Below are positions 22,553-31,557 of a DNA stretch of 52,908 nucleotides, piece by piece. Source of the stretch: Lachnospiraceae bacterium (GTDB lineage Bacteria > Bacillota > Clostridia > Lachnospirales > Lachnospiraceae); the NCBI GenBank assembly GCA_014804655.1, contig JAAUZK010000028.1, positions 1 through 52,908 of the forward strand, read 5' to 3'. Numbering within the stretch: the stretch's first letter is position 1; every line of letters begins with the position of its first letter. A program made the translations under genes and the position numbers. The notes under the pieces were generated by a model. The model did not search any database and was not told the origin of the DNA. It was given only the letters and a program-made list of their open reading frames with translations.

Positions 22553-23434
22553 ATGCTGATTATGAATAGTGATCATAGCAATCATTGGTTAAATAGAATG
22601 TGGGAAATCTTCCGCCCTTTCCTATTTTTTTACGCTCTCTACAGTGTGGTATTTATTCTGCTCGTATCTTTATGTCGGACGATTGCAGGAGAACTCGGGG
22701 AGAAATATCTGACCGGGCTTTCGGAACATGCGGAAACGGTGACCAGTCTGGTCAGTGGATTGTCTATGCTGATCGCTGTTCTGCCGTTACTTCCGATGCT
22801 GCTGCGTGAGTTGAAGGAACATAAACAATCTGTATATGGGAGCAGTACAACGACAGATAATATGAGCGGAGCAGAGAAACGTGCAGGGAGCGGAAAGTAC
22901 GGCGTAACGGCGGGGCAGACAGGTCTCACGATCGTGCTCGCCGCCGCATCGTCTCTGGGACTCAATGTCCTGCTTGTATTGACCGGAATAGTCGAATCCT
23001 CCGCAAGCTATCAGGATGTGGCAAGACAGCAGTACAGTGTCATGTTTGGTGTAGGTATGATTCTGTTTGGGTTGATTTCTCCGATTACGGAGGAGATTGT
23101 CTTCCGCGGGCTGATCTTTAACCGTATGAGGCGTTATTTTCCGCATGCGGCAGCAGTTATCGCCTCCGGCGCGTTGTTCGGAATCTATCATGGTAATCCG
23201 GTGCAGGGACTGTACGGCGGGTGTATGGGCATCCTGATGGCATATTTGTATGAGCGGATGCACAGCTTTGCCATCCCATGCCTGTTTCATGCCACAGCGA
23301 ATCTTATGGTGTACTCGGTCGCCCAGAGTGCGGTTCTGCATGGGAGGCTTTTCACGGTGACCGGCTGTGCGGCTCTGCTTACCGGTTCTGCAGTTTGTGT
23401 TGTTATCATCGAGAAGACAAGATTTCCTGAATGA
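22553..23434 (+). CDS. CPBP-family intramembrane metalloprotease (293 aa)
   Basis: Multi-span membrane protease of the Abi/CAAX/bacteriocin-processing family. The catalytic motifs are all present: EEIVFRG (motif 1), GIYHGNPVQ with the motif-2 His, and FHATAN near the end. Family members process prenylated proteins or bacteriocins or give immunity to them; its own substrate is unknown. The start at MLIMNSDHSN follows GGAAGGA; a second ATG three codons on is possible. Its 3' end overlaps the convergent gene by 29 bases. Confidence 0.88.
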   Translation: MLIMNSDHSNHWLNRMWEIFRPFLFFYALYSVVFILLVSLCRTIAGELGEKYLTGLSEHAETVTSLVSGLSMLIAVLPLLPMLLRELKEHKQSVYGSSTTTDNMSGAEKRAGSGKYGVTAGQTGLTIVLAAASSLGLNVLLVLTGIVESSASYQDVARQQYSVMFGVGMILFGLISPITEEIVFRGLIFNRMRRYFPHAAAVIASGALFGIYHGNPVQGLYGGCMGILMAYLYERMHSFAIPCLFHATANLMVYSVAQSAVLHGRLFTVTGCAALLTGSAVCVVIIEKTRFPE

Positions 23435-23780
23435 TCGTCAGGAACCAAAATTCTATCCCCAGCATGCTCACGCCTACTGTGAACAGATAATCTTCGGGCA
23501 GGGAGATCGTGCTTCTGCGGAGGATGATATTGTTCCTTGTTGTTTTTCTTTTGGGAAAACGGTCTGCCAGTAAGAAGGCACCGCTTATCACGAACCAGAA
23601 GAGCAGTAAAAGTTTGCCTTGTTTTCTAAGTTCGGATAGCATAACCAGGCAGATATTCAATGTAATGACGATGCCTATCAGTATATATCTGACACTAGCG
23701 TCAAGTTTAACTGCATAAATCTGCCACATACAGATAATAAAAAATACGAACATGATACCCAGTGCAAGTCCGCCCGTCAT
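23406..23780 (-). CDS. Small membrane protein (124 aa)
   Basis: Three or four membrane spans (LALGIMFVFFIICMWQIYAV, YILIGIVITLNICLVML, LLLLFWFVISGAFLLAD) and a final segment with a hydrophobic end. The start has GGAGG. No family recognised. It is convergent with the CPBP protease gene and its last 29 bases overlap it. Confidence 0.75.
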   Translation of the reverse strand: MTGGLALGIMFVFFIICMWQIYAVKLDASVRYILIGIVITLNICLVMLSELRKQGKLLLLFWFVISGAFLLADRFPKRKTTRNNIILRRSTISLPEDYLFTVGVSMLGIEFWFLTIIQEILSSR

Positions 23781-24255
23781 AATGTACCTCCGTAAATCTG
23801 AGTGAAAAATCGTTTGTTTGCTGCTCCTGTAATTGATTATAACATTATAACACTAATTCTACCGCTGGCTGGTGTTTTTTTTATGCTATAGGAAATTTCT
23901 ATGTTCATGCACAAGTTTGCGGAGATGCGCAGCAGCTCATAAGCAATATCCCACAATTGAACGTAGCTCGATTTTATACAGACCAAAGCATTTCGTATAT
24001 TGACATGCAATTCCTTGCATTTTATAATTATATATGTATTTTGACTAAAAAAGTTGTGCCGTCAAACGGAAAATTCAGCATTGTTTTATGAAAATACGGT
24101 ATTAAAGCACTGAGGAGAGGTTAAGAGCGCGATTGAAAACGTGAATCAGATTATACATAATTATGATGATACGGTTGAGAATCTGATCATTGAGACGGAC
24201 CTGATTTTACAATGAGAAGAGGAGGACAGGAAAGCGGAAGGCAGAATCGTTACGG
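23781..24255. other. Gene-free AT-rich stretch with one repeat fragment
   Basis: No convincing gene is seen in the 530 bases before the MBL gene. About 23952-23969 repeats part of the array before the MFS gene. A start-less frame near 24120-24214 (ending ENLIIETDLILQ) could be a gene remnant. Confidence 0.45.
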
Positions 24256-24296
24256 CGGTCAATCCGAAAGAAGGGTTGACCGTTTGGCTTTTTTCC
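24256..24296 (+). terminator. Terminator-like hairpin just before the MBL gene
   Basis: CGGTCAATCC pairs with GGGTTGACCG (one G-T pair) around a 7-base loop, followed by TTTGGCTTTTTT. It ends 16 bases before the MBL start codon, so it may act as an attenuator for that gene or stop upstream transcripts. Confidence 0.65.
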
Positions 24297-24311
24297 GGAA
24301 AAGAGGAGAAA

Positions 24312-25118
24312 ATGTATATCAAAGTATTGATGGAAGACACTTGCGGCAATCCGCAGTGTGAGTATGAGCACGGTCTGAGTCTTTATATAGAAACTAAGAA
24401 GCACAGGATTCTCATGGACACGGGAGCGAGCGATAAGACGTGGGAAAATGCCGGACGGATAGGCGTGGACTTATCGGATATAGATATCGTCGTGCTAAGC
24501 CACGGACATTACGACCATTCCGGCGGACTGATGTCTTTCCGGGATAGGAATCATGAGGCGGTCGTCTATATGCAGAAAAGCGCGCTTTACGACTATTATC
24601 ATGATGAGCGTTATATCGGAATTGATAAAGCGATCGGGCTGTTGCCGCGGGTGGAAAAGCTGTCCGGCGACCTTGAGATTGACGGGGAGATATCGCTTTT
24701 TACAGGTATTACGGGCAGGAAGTTCTGGCCGCAGAGCAATATCGGGCTGTCGATGCGGGTAGACGGGGTGAACAGGCAGGATGAGTTCGGGCATGAGCAG
24801 TGCCTTGTGATACAGGGGACTCGGAAAGCATTGATTTCCGGCTGCGCACATAACGGCATACTAAATATTTTGGACCGGTATCGGGAAATATACGGAGGCG
24901 CGCCGGATATCGTAATCAGCGGATTCCATATGATGAAGAAAAGCGATTATACGGAAGAGGAAAAGGCGGTGATCCTGCAGACGGCAGAGGAGCTTGGGAA
25001 AACAAATACTGTCTTCTATACAGGGCACTGTACGGGTCAAAAAGCGATAGATTTGATGAAACCGATTCTGAGCGAGCGGCTTATGCAGATGCATTGCGGT
25101 ATGGAAATCCGGATATGA
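24312..25118 (+). CDS. MBL-fold metallo-hydrolase (268 aa)
   Basis: The metal-binding motif is HGHYDHSGG, with a further His in GCAHNGILN and a C-terminal GHCTGQKA. It belongs to the group that includes the archaeal dihydropterin-linked ribofuranosyl-aminobenzene phosphate synthase-like proteins; in bacteria its function is unassigned. Start at MYIKVLMEDTCGN with AGAGGAG. The next gene starts 86 bases downstream. Confidence 0.88.
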   Translation: MYIKVLMEDTCGNPQCEYEHGLSLYIETKKHRILMDTGASDKTWENAGRIGVDLSDIDIVVLSHGHYDHSGGLMSFRDRNHEAVVYMQKSALYDYYHDERYIGIDKAIGLLPRVEKLSGDLEIDGEISLFTGITGRKFWPQSNIGLSMRVDGVNRQDEFGHEQCLVIQGTRKALISGCAHNGILNILDRYREIYGGAPDIVISGFHMMKKSDYTEEEKAVILQTAEELGKTNTVFYTGHCTGQKAIDLMKPILSERLMQMHCGMEIRI

Positions 25119-25204
25119 TCGGGGACAGCGGGACATTATTGGTTGGAAATGAATGCGGGAAGAGCCGATAGAAGGGACGGACCCGCCGGAGGAGGATCAG
25201 GGTA

Positions 25205-26293
25205 TTGAAAAAGGGAAAGAAAATCACAAAGATCGTATTGGCTGTATTGACGGTTTTCATATTATTGATTGTCGTGTATTGTGCGTATGTATTGATTGCT
25301 TATGAACGATTACCTGATTATTTGACTCTTGAAGTCAATAAAAGCGGGGCGGAAGAAGATTTTGACCGGGAATTTCAGATCGGGCCGGGCGAAGAGTATC
25401 TGATTATGACGTACAATATCGGGTTCGGCGCTTACACGAAGGATTATAGTTTCTTCATGGACGGCGGGAAATATTCGTGGGGCAGGGACAAAGAAAGTGT
25501 TCTGGCGAATGTCTCTGCAATGGGGACGATGATCAGCGATATCGATCCGGATTTTATACTGGTGCAGGAGGTTGACCGGGACGGTACGAGAAGCTACCAC
25601 ATAGATGAATTGGAGGTTTTGAATCAGTTTATCAAGGGGTATTATTATGACTTTGCACAAAACTACGATTCTCCGTTCCTGTTCTTTCCGCCATGGCAGC
25701 CGCATGGTGCGAACATAGCCGGTATGGTGACTTATGCGAGAGGGGAGATTACGGAGACGATGCGGCGGAGCTTTCCGATATCGGAGTCGCTCAGCAAATT
25801 TGTAGATTTGGACAGATGCTATTCGATTTCGCGGATTCCGACGGAGAATGGTAAGTTCCTGTGTCTCTATAATGTGCATTTGTCGGCTTACGGCAGCAAC
25901 GATGAAATCAGGGAAGGACAGCTTTCCATGCTGTTTGAAGATATGGCGGCGGATTATCAGGCGGGAAACTATGTGATCTGCGGTGGTGATTACAATCATA
26001 ACGTGAAAGAAGAATCTTCGGAGAATGCACCGGAATGGGCGTATCTGTTTCCACGGGAGAAGATTCCGGAAGGATTTTGTATGGCGCTCGATTATGCCGA
26101 AACGCCGGAAGATATTGCGCATGAATCCTGCAGAAGCGCCGATAGTCCATATAAGGAAGGGGAGACCTATACGGTTACGCTGGACGGGTTTATCATCTCG
26201 GATAATGTGATTGTCCATGAATATAGGAATATGGATTGCGGGTATGAGTATTCGGATCATGATCCAGTGATCATGCGGTTTGTGTTAGAGTGA
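25205..26293 (+). CDS. Membrane-tethered endonuclease/exonuclease/phosphatase-fold protein (362 aa, TTG start)
   Basis: N-terminal anchor (KIVLAVLTVFILLIVVYCAYVL), then an EEP fold. YLIMTYNIGFG holds the metal Asn, FILVQEVDRDG the catalytic Glu, LYNVHLSAYGSNDE and VICGGDYNHN the Asp/Asn pair, and YEYSDHDPVIMRF the C-terminal catalytic SDH. This family acts on phosphodiesters (nucleic acids, phospholipids or inositol phosphates); the extracellular side is implied by the anchor. The TTG start is used because GGAGGAGG is well placed and no ATG precedes the anchor. Confidence 0.85.
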   Translation: MKKGKKITKIVLAVLTVFILLIVVYCAYVLIAYERLPDYLTLEVNKSGAEEDFDREFQIGPGEEYLIMTYNIGFGAYTKDYSFFMDGGKYSWGRDKESVLANVSAMGTMISDIDPDFILVQEVDRDGTRSYHIDELEVLNQFIKGYYYDFAQNYDSPFLFFPPWQPHGANIAGMVTYARGEITETMRRSFPISESLSKFVDLDRCYSISRIPTENGKFLCLYNVHLSAYGSNDEIREGQLSMLFEDMAADYQAGNYVICGGDYNHNVKEESSENAPEWAYLFPREKIPEGFCMALDYAETPEDIAHESCRSADSPYKEGETYTVTLDGFIISDNVIVHEYRNMDCGYEYSDHDPVIMRFVLE

Positions 26294-26419
26294 GAGCGGC
26301 CGCTTTCATGACACGCAAATTATATTCACAATTCTGCAATAAACACTGCCAATGTCACATAATTGCATTTAAAAAACACGAATTGTAAAACAATCTGACA
26401 ATTCTTGAAAAAGTCTATG

Positions 26420-26448
26420 TTTACAACCGCCCAAAAGTGTTGTATATT
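26420..26448 (+). promoter_or_regulatory. Promoter of glutamate synthase
   Basis: TTTACA and TATATT are exactly 17 bases apart. The predicted start is near 26455, so the transcript would begin in or at the edge of the hairpin at 26457. Confidence 0.75.
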
Positions 26449-26456
26449 AGACATGC

Positions 26457-26499
26457 AGGTCGCAAAGGAGCGCAATGTGTTTCCTTTGCGACCTCTTTT
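26457..26499 (+). terminator. Hairpin with T tract at the extreme 5' end of the gltB transcript
   Basis: AGGTCGCAAAGG pairs perfectly with CCTTTGCGACCT around a 14-base loop, followed by CTTTTTG. It stands 8 bases after the -10 box, so it may be a promoter-proximal terminator or a 5' stabiliser. It lies 79 bases before the gltB ATG. Confidence 0.7.
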
Positions 26500-26577
26500 T
26501 GTGCTTATAAGCATGAAATACAACCAAGGGATATATTGAAAGAAGCACAAAACTTTTGCTTCGACAGGGAGGTAATT

Positions 26578-29500
26578 ATGTTTGATGTGAAGACAACCGT
26601 TCCGGAAGCGCCTCTTCACCGCATGGAATTTGAACATGACAACTGCGGAATCGGCGCCTGCGTGAACATTAAAGGACGAAGGAGCCGTGTCATTGTCGAG
26701 AACGCGCTTAAGATCGTGGAAAACTTAGAGCACAGAGCCGGCAAGGATGCAGAGGGCAAGACTGGTGACGGCGTCGGGATTCTGACCCAGATGCCCCATA
26801 AGTTTATGGTTAAAGTAACGAAGGAGCTGGGAATTGAGCTCGGCGGCGAGCGGGAGTACGGTGTGGGTATGTTTTTCTTCCCGCAGGATGAGCTGCAGCG
26901 CAATCAGGCGAAGAAGATGTTTGAGATCATCGCCGAGAAAGAGGGCTTGCAGTTCATGGGCTGGCGTACTGTGCCTACCGTGCCTTCCGTGTTAGGGCAT
27001 AAGGCGGTAGAGTGTATGCCCTGTATCATGCAGGCTTTTATCAGGAAACCGGCGAATGTGTCTAAGGGGCTTGATTTTGATAGAAAACTGTACATATTAC
27101 GGAGAACATTTGAACAGTCCACGGATGTGACCTATGTGGTCAGTCTGTCCAGCAGAACGATCGTATACAAGGGAATGTTCCTGGTGGGGCAGCTTCGCAC
27201 CTTTTTCTCCGATCTGCAGGATCAGGATTATGAATCGGCGATTGCCATCGTGCACTCAAGATTCTCCACTAACACGAATCCGAGTTGGGAGCGTGCCCAT
27301 CCGAACAGGTTTATCGTGCATAACGGGGAGATCAATACGATACGCGGCAATGCCGATAAGATGCAGGCCCGCGAGGAGAATATGGAGTCCGAGCACTTGC
27401 GGGGGCAGATGCACAAGATACTGCCGGCCATCAATGCTTCCGGCTCCGATTCCGCAATGCTCGACAATACGCTGGAGTTCCTTGTGATGAGCGGCATGCC
27501 GCTACCGCTTGCTGTCATGATCACGATTCCCGAGCCATGGGAGAACAACAAGACCATGACGCAGAAGAAAAAGGATTTCTACCAATACTATGCTACAATG
27601 ATGGAGCCCTGGGACGGTCCGGCATCCATTCTTTTTTCCGACGGAGATATCATGGGTGCGGTGCTTGACCGGAACGGTCTACGTCCATCACGTTATATGA
27701 TCACTGACGACGATACGCTGATTCTGTCTTCTGAGGTGGGTGTACTGGACATCGATCCTTCCAAGATCGTGGAGAAGGAGAGGCTGCATCCGGGCAAAAT
27801 GCTTTTGGTAGATACTCTGCAGGGCAGAGTCATTGACGATGATGAGTTAAAGGAGCATTATGCATCGGCCCGTCCTTACGGTGAATGGCTGGACAGTAAG
27901 CTGGTAGCGCTTAAGGAGTTGAAAATCCCGAATCAGCGTGTGCCGGAATATACCGACGAAGAGAGGCAGCGTATGCAGAAGGCTTTCGGTTACACTTACG
28001 AGGAGCTGAAGACCAGCATTCTGCCGATGGCGAGAAACGGTGCGGAGGCGATCGCGGCCATGGGTGTGGATACGCCGATTCCGGTGCTGTCCAGAGCGCA
28101 CCATCCGCTGTTCCATTATTTTAAGCAGTTATTCGCCCAAGTGACTAATCCGCCTATCGATGCCATCCGCGAGGAAGTGGTGACTTCCACAACGGTCTAT
28201 CTGGGCAGGGACGGCAACTTGTTAGAGGAGGTGCCGGAGAACTGTAATATGTTAAAAGTGCATAATCCGATCCTGACGAACACGGATCTGCTCAAGATCA
28301 AGAATATGAAGTCAGACGGGTTTAAAGTGGAAGTGGTGCCGATCACTTACTATAAGAATACCAGTCTGGAGAAGGCGATCGACAGACTGTTTGTGGAAGT
28401 AGACAGAGCTTATCGGGATGGCGTTAATATATTGATTTTGTCCGACCGCGGCGTGGATGAAAACAGGATTGCGATTCCCTCCCTGCTGGCAGTGTCAGCT
28501 CTGCAGCAGCATTTGGTAAGCACGAAGAAAAGAACAAGCGTGGATATCATCTTAGAGTCTGCGGAACCCCGCGAGGTGCATCATTTCGCGACGCTTCTGG
28601 GATTCGGCGCTTCGGCTGTCAACCCTTATCTGGCGCAGGAGAGCATCAAGGAACTGATCGAGAATCATATGCTGGATAAAGATTATTATGCGGCGGTGAA
28701 CGATTACAACGACGCCGTACTGCACGGAATTGTTAAGATTGCCTCTAAAATGGGTATTTCCACCATCCAGTCCTATCAGGGTTCTAAGATTTTTGAGGCC
28801 ATCGGTATCGACAAGGATGTGATTAACAAGTACTTTACGAATACTGTGTGCCGTGTGGGCGGGATTACATTAAAAGATATTGAGAAAGAGGCGGATACGC
28901 TCCACTCCATGGCTTTTGACCCGCTCGGTCTATCCACGGATCTGACGCTGGATAACCCCGGACATCACCAGATGCGCAGCGGTGCAGACGAACACCTGTA
29001 TAATCCTGAGACGATTCATTTACTACAGGAGTCAACGAGACGGGGAGATTACGAAATCTTCAAACAATATACGGCAGCGGTCAATAATGAGGAAAGCATT
29101 AAGAATCTGAGGGGGCTGATGGACTTCAATTATGCGAAGAAACCCGTGCCCATAGAGGAAGTAGAACCAGTTGACACGATTGTCACAAGATTTAAGACAG
29201 GCGCTATGTCCTATGGTTCCATCTCCAAAGAAGCCCATGAGACGATGGCAATTGCCATGAACAGGCTGCACGGCAAATCCAATTCCGGAGAAGGCGGTGA
29301 GGATGACGACAGACTGACCGTGGGAGCGGACGGATTAAATCGCTGTTCCGCAATCAAACAGGTGGCATCGGGACGGTTTGGTGTGACCAGCAAATATTTA
29401 AACAGTGCACAGGAAATACAGATCAAGATGGCACAGGGAGCAAAACCCGGTGAGGGCGGCCACTTGCCCGGCGGCAAGGTGTACCCGTGGATTGCCAAGA

Positions 29501-31125
29501 CGAGGCATTCCACGCCCGGTGTAGGCCTGATCTCTCCGCCGCCGCACCATGATATTTATTCTATTGAGGATCTGGCGCAGCTGATATATGACTTGAAGAA
29601 TGCCAATACGAGAGCGCGTATTTCCGTGAAGCTTGTGTCTGAGGCGGGCGTGGGCACGGTTGCGGCCGGTGTGGCCAAGGCGGGAGCGCAGGTGATCCTC
29701 GTGTCCGGCTATGATGGCGGTACGGGCGCGGCACCCCGCAATTCGATCCATAATGCGGGACTTCCGTGGGAGCTCGGTCTGGCGGAGACACACCAGACAT
29801 TGATCCAGAATGGTCTGCGTAACAAGGTTCGCATTGAGACAGACGGTAAGCTGATGAGCGGTCGTGACGTGGCTATTGCGGCGATCCTCGGAGCGGAGGA
29901 GTTCGGTTTTGCGACGGCACCTCTTGTAACCATGGGTTGTGTCATGATGAGAGTATGTAACTTAGATACCTGTCCCGTGGGTGTGGCAACACAGAATCCG
30001 GAGCTTCGTAAACGTTTTACGGGCAAACCGGAGTATGTGGAGAATTTCATGAGATTTATCGCGCAGGAGCTGCGTGAATATATGGCGAAGCTGGGTGTCC
30101 GCACGGTAGATGAGCTGGTGGGCAGAACGGAACTTTTGAAGATCAAGGATCATCTGACGGATCGTCAGAAGCAGGTGGATTTGAGCCTGATTCTGAGCAA
30201 TCCCTATGAGGGAAGCAAGGAGAAATGTATCTTCGATCCGAAGCAGGTGTATGATTTCGAACTGGAGAAGACATTGGATGAGAAAGTGTTGTTAAAGCAG
30301 CTCTCCAAGGCGCTTGAGACAGGGCAGAAGAGAAGTCTTGAGGTGGATGTGTCCAATACCGATCGTACTTTCGGAACGATTTTCGGCTCCGAGATCACCC
30401 GAAGATTCGGAGATCGGTTGGAGGAGGATACTTTCCGGATCTTATGTAACGGTTCAGGCGGTCAGAGCTTCGGCGCTTTTATCCCGAAAGGGTTGACACT
30501 AGAGCTGGTGGGCGATTCCAACGACTATTTCGGCAAGGGACTGTCCGGCGGTAAGCTGATAGTCTATCCGCCGAAGGGATCGAAATTCAAGCAGGACGAG
30601 AATATCATTATCGGCAACGTAGCGCTTTATGGGGCGACATCCGGTAAGGCGTTTATCAATGGTGTGGCGGGCGAGCGTTTCTGTGTGCGTAACTCTGGTG
30701 CCCTTGCGGTAGTGGAGGGCGTGGGCGACCACGGCTGTGAATATATGACCGGCGGACGTGTGGCGGTGATCGGTTCCGTGGGCAAGAACTTTGCTGCGGG
30801 CATGAGCGGCGGTATCGCTTATGTGCTGGATGAGAACAATGACTTGTATACAAAGACGAATAAGGAAATGGTTTCTTCTTATGAGATTACTTCCAAGTAT
30901 GATGTGCTTGAGTTAAAAGAGATGATCAAGGAGCATGTGGCTTATACGAATTCCGTCAAGGGGAAGGAGATTCTGGATAATTTCGGGGAGTATCTGCCGA
31001 AGTTTAAGAAGATTATTCCGCATGATTATGAGAAGATGTTGAAATTGATCGTGCAGATGGAAGAGAAGGGGCTTAGTGCGGAGCAGGCGCAGATTGAGGC
31101 GTTTTATGCGGCGAAGAAAGCGTAA
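26578..31125 (+). CDS. gltB: Glutamate synthase large subunit (1515 aa)
   Basis: Makes two glutamates from glutamine and 2-oxoglutarate with reductant from GltD. A short propeptide precedes the catalytic Cys of the glutaminase domain (EHDNCGIGACVN). A central domain and an FMN-binding synthase domain follow (for example PGEGGHLPGGKVYPWIAKTR). The 3Fe-4S ligands are in CVMMRVCNLDTCPVGVATQ, and the C-terminal beta-helix has many GGK/GG turns. The length is typical for the large form. The start has GGGAGG; the longer upstream frame reads through the leader hairpin and is not used. Confidence 0.97.
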   Translation: MFDVKTTVPEAPLHRMEFEHDNCGIGACVNIKGRRSRVIVENALKIVENLEHRAGKDAEGKTGDGVGILTQMPHKFMVKVTKELGIELGGEREYGVGMFFFPQDELQRNQAKKMFEIIAEKEGLQFMGWRTVPTVPSVLGHKAVECMPCIMQAFIRKPANVSKGLDFDRKLYILRRTFEQSTDVTYVVSLSSRTIVYKGMFLVGQLRTFFSDLQDQDYESAIAIVHSRFSTNTNPSWERAHPNRFIVHNGEINTIRGNADKMQAREENMESEHLRGQMHKILPAINASGSDSAMLDNTLEFLVMSGMPLPLAVMITIPEPWENNKTMTQKKKDFYQYYATMMEPWDGPASILFSDGDIMGAVLDRNGLRPSRYMITDDDTLILSSEVGVLDIDPSKIVEKERLHPGKMLLVDTLQGRVIDDDELKEHYASARPYGEWLDSKLVALKELKIPNQRVPEYTDEERQRMQKAFGYTYEELKTSILPMARNGAEAIAAMGVDTPIPVLSRAHHPLFHYFKQLFAQVTNPPIDAIREEVVTSTTVYLGRDGNLLEEVPENCNMLKVHNPILTNTDLLKIKNMKSDGFKVEVVPITYYKNTSLEKAIDRLFVEVDRAYRDGVNILILSDRGVDENRIAIPSLLAVSALQQHLVSTKKRTSVDIILESAEPREVHHFATLLGFGASAVNPYLAQESIKELIENHMLDKDYYAAVNDYNDAVLHGIVKIASKMGISTIQSYQGSKIFEAIGIDKDVINKYFTNTVCRVGGITLKDIEKEADTLHSMAFDPLGLSTDLTLDNPGHHQMRSGADEHLYNPETIHLLQESTRRGDYEIFKQYTAAVNNEESIKNLRGLMDFNYAKKPVPIEEVEPVDTIVTRFKTGAMSYGSISKEAHETMAIAMNRLHGKSNSGEGGEDDDRLTVGADGLNRCSAIKQVASGRFGVTSKYLNSAQEIQIKMAQGAKPGEGGHLPGGKVYPWIAKTRHSTPGVGLISPPPHHDIYSIEDLAQLIYDLKNANTRARISVKLVSEAGVGTVAAGVAKAGAQVILVSGYDGGTGAAPRNSIHNAGLPWELGLAETHQTLIQNGLRNKVRIETDGKLMSGRDVAIAAILGAEEFGFATAPLVTMGCVMMRVCNLDTCPVGVATQNPELRKRFTGKPEYVENFMRFIAQELREYMAKLGVRTVDELVGRTELLKIKDHLTDRQKQVDLSLILSNPYEGSKEKCIFDPKQVYDFELEKTLDEKVLLKQLSKALETGQKRSLEVDVSNTDRTFGTIFGSEITRRFGDRLEEDTFRILCNGSGGQSFGAFIPKGLTLELVGDSNDYFGKGLSGGKLIVYPPKGSKFKQDENIIIGNVALYGATSGKAFINGVAGERFCVRNSGALAVVEGVGDHGCEYMTGGRVAVIGSVGKNFAAGMSGGIAYVLDENNDLYTKTNKEMVSSYEITSKYDVLELKEMIKEHVAYTNSVKGKEILDNFGEYLPKFKKIIPHDYEKMLKLIVQMEEKGLSAEQAQIEAFYAAKKA

Positions 31126-31139
31126 GATGTGCATGATAG

Positions 31140-31488
31140 TGGGAGGGCAGATGGAACAAACTGCTCTCTCATGTCGGGCTTCGTCAAATGGATTTTCTAA
31201 ATATTCCGGTAAGACTGAGATAAGTGGACGCAACCGTCCGACATTCGCCATCCGGGCTCAGGTCGGACTTTTCGGGACTTCCGTGTCCCGAAATTGCTGG
31301 GTATTGGACGGAATATTAAGAAAATCTCATTTTCCTGCGCAGGCCATGAGAGGGCAGTTTGTTCCATCTGCCTGCGTAGATTATGACAGAACGAATTGTT
31401 TTATCTGTCTGTGTAGGCTATGAGAGGGCGTTTTGTTTCATCTGCCGGCATAGACCGTGAGAATAGTTTGATTTATCTGTTTGCGGGA
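31140..31488. repeat. Inverted copy plus four tandem 37-bp repeats between gltB and gltD
   Basis: Four imperfect units follow each other at 31342, 31379, 31416 and 31453. Each is 37 bp (last 36) and matches ATGAGAGGG then TTTGTTYCATCTG then GCRTA. An inverted copy lies at about 31147-31174 (GGCAGATGGAACAAACTGC). The DNA between them has a CGGGAC-ttccgt-GTCCCG hairpin at about 31278-31295. No gene is present in the 432-base gap. Confidence 0.8.
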
Positions 31489-31557
31489 ATTTATTGATAT
31501 ATCTTTTGTAACTCAGAGGTGTAATGGGGAAGTGTAATAGATAAGGAGGAGAATACC

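Noticed and set aside
26437..26577. 47-codon N-terminal extension of GltB
   Set aside because: It reads through the leader hairpin, and the GGGAGG site precedes the MFDVKTTVPEAP start.
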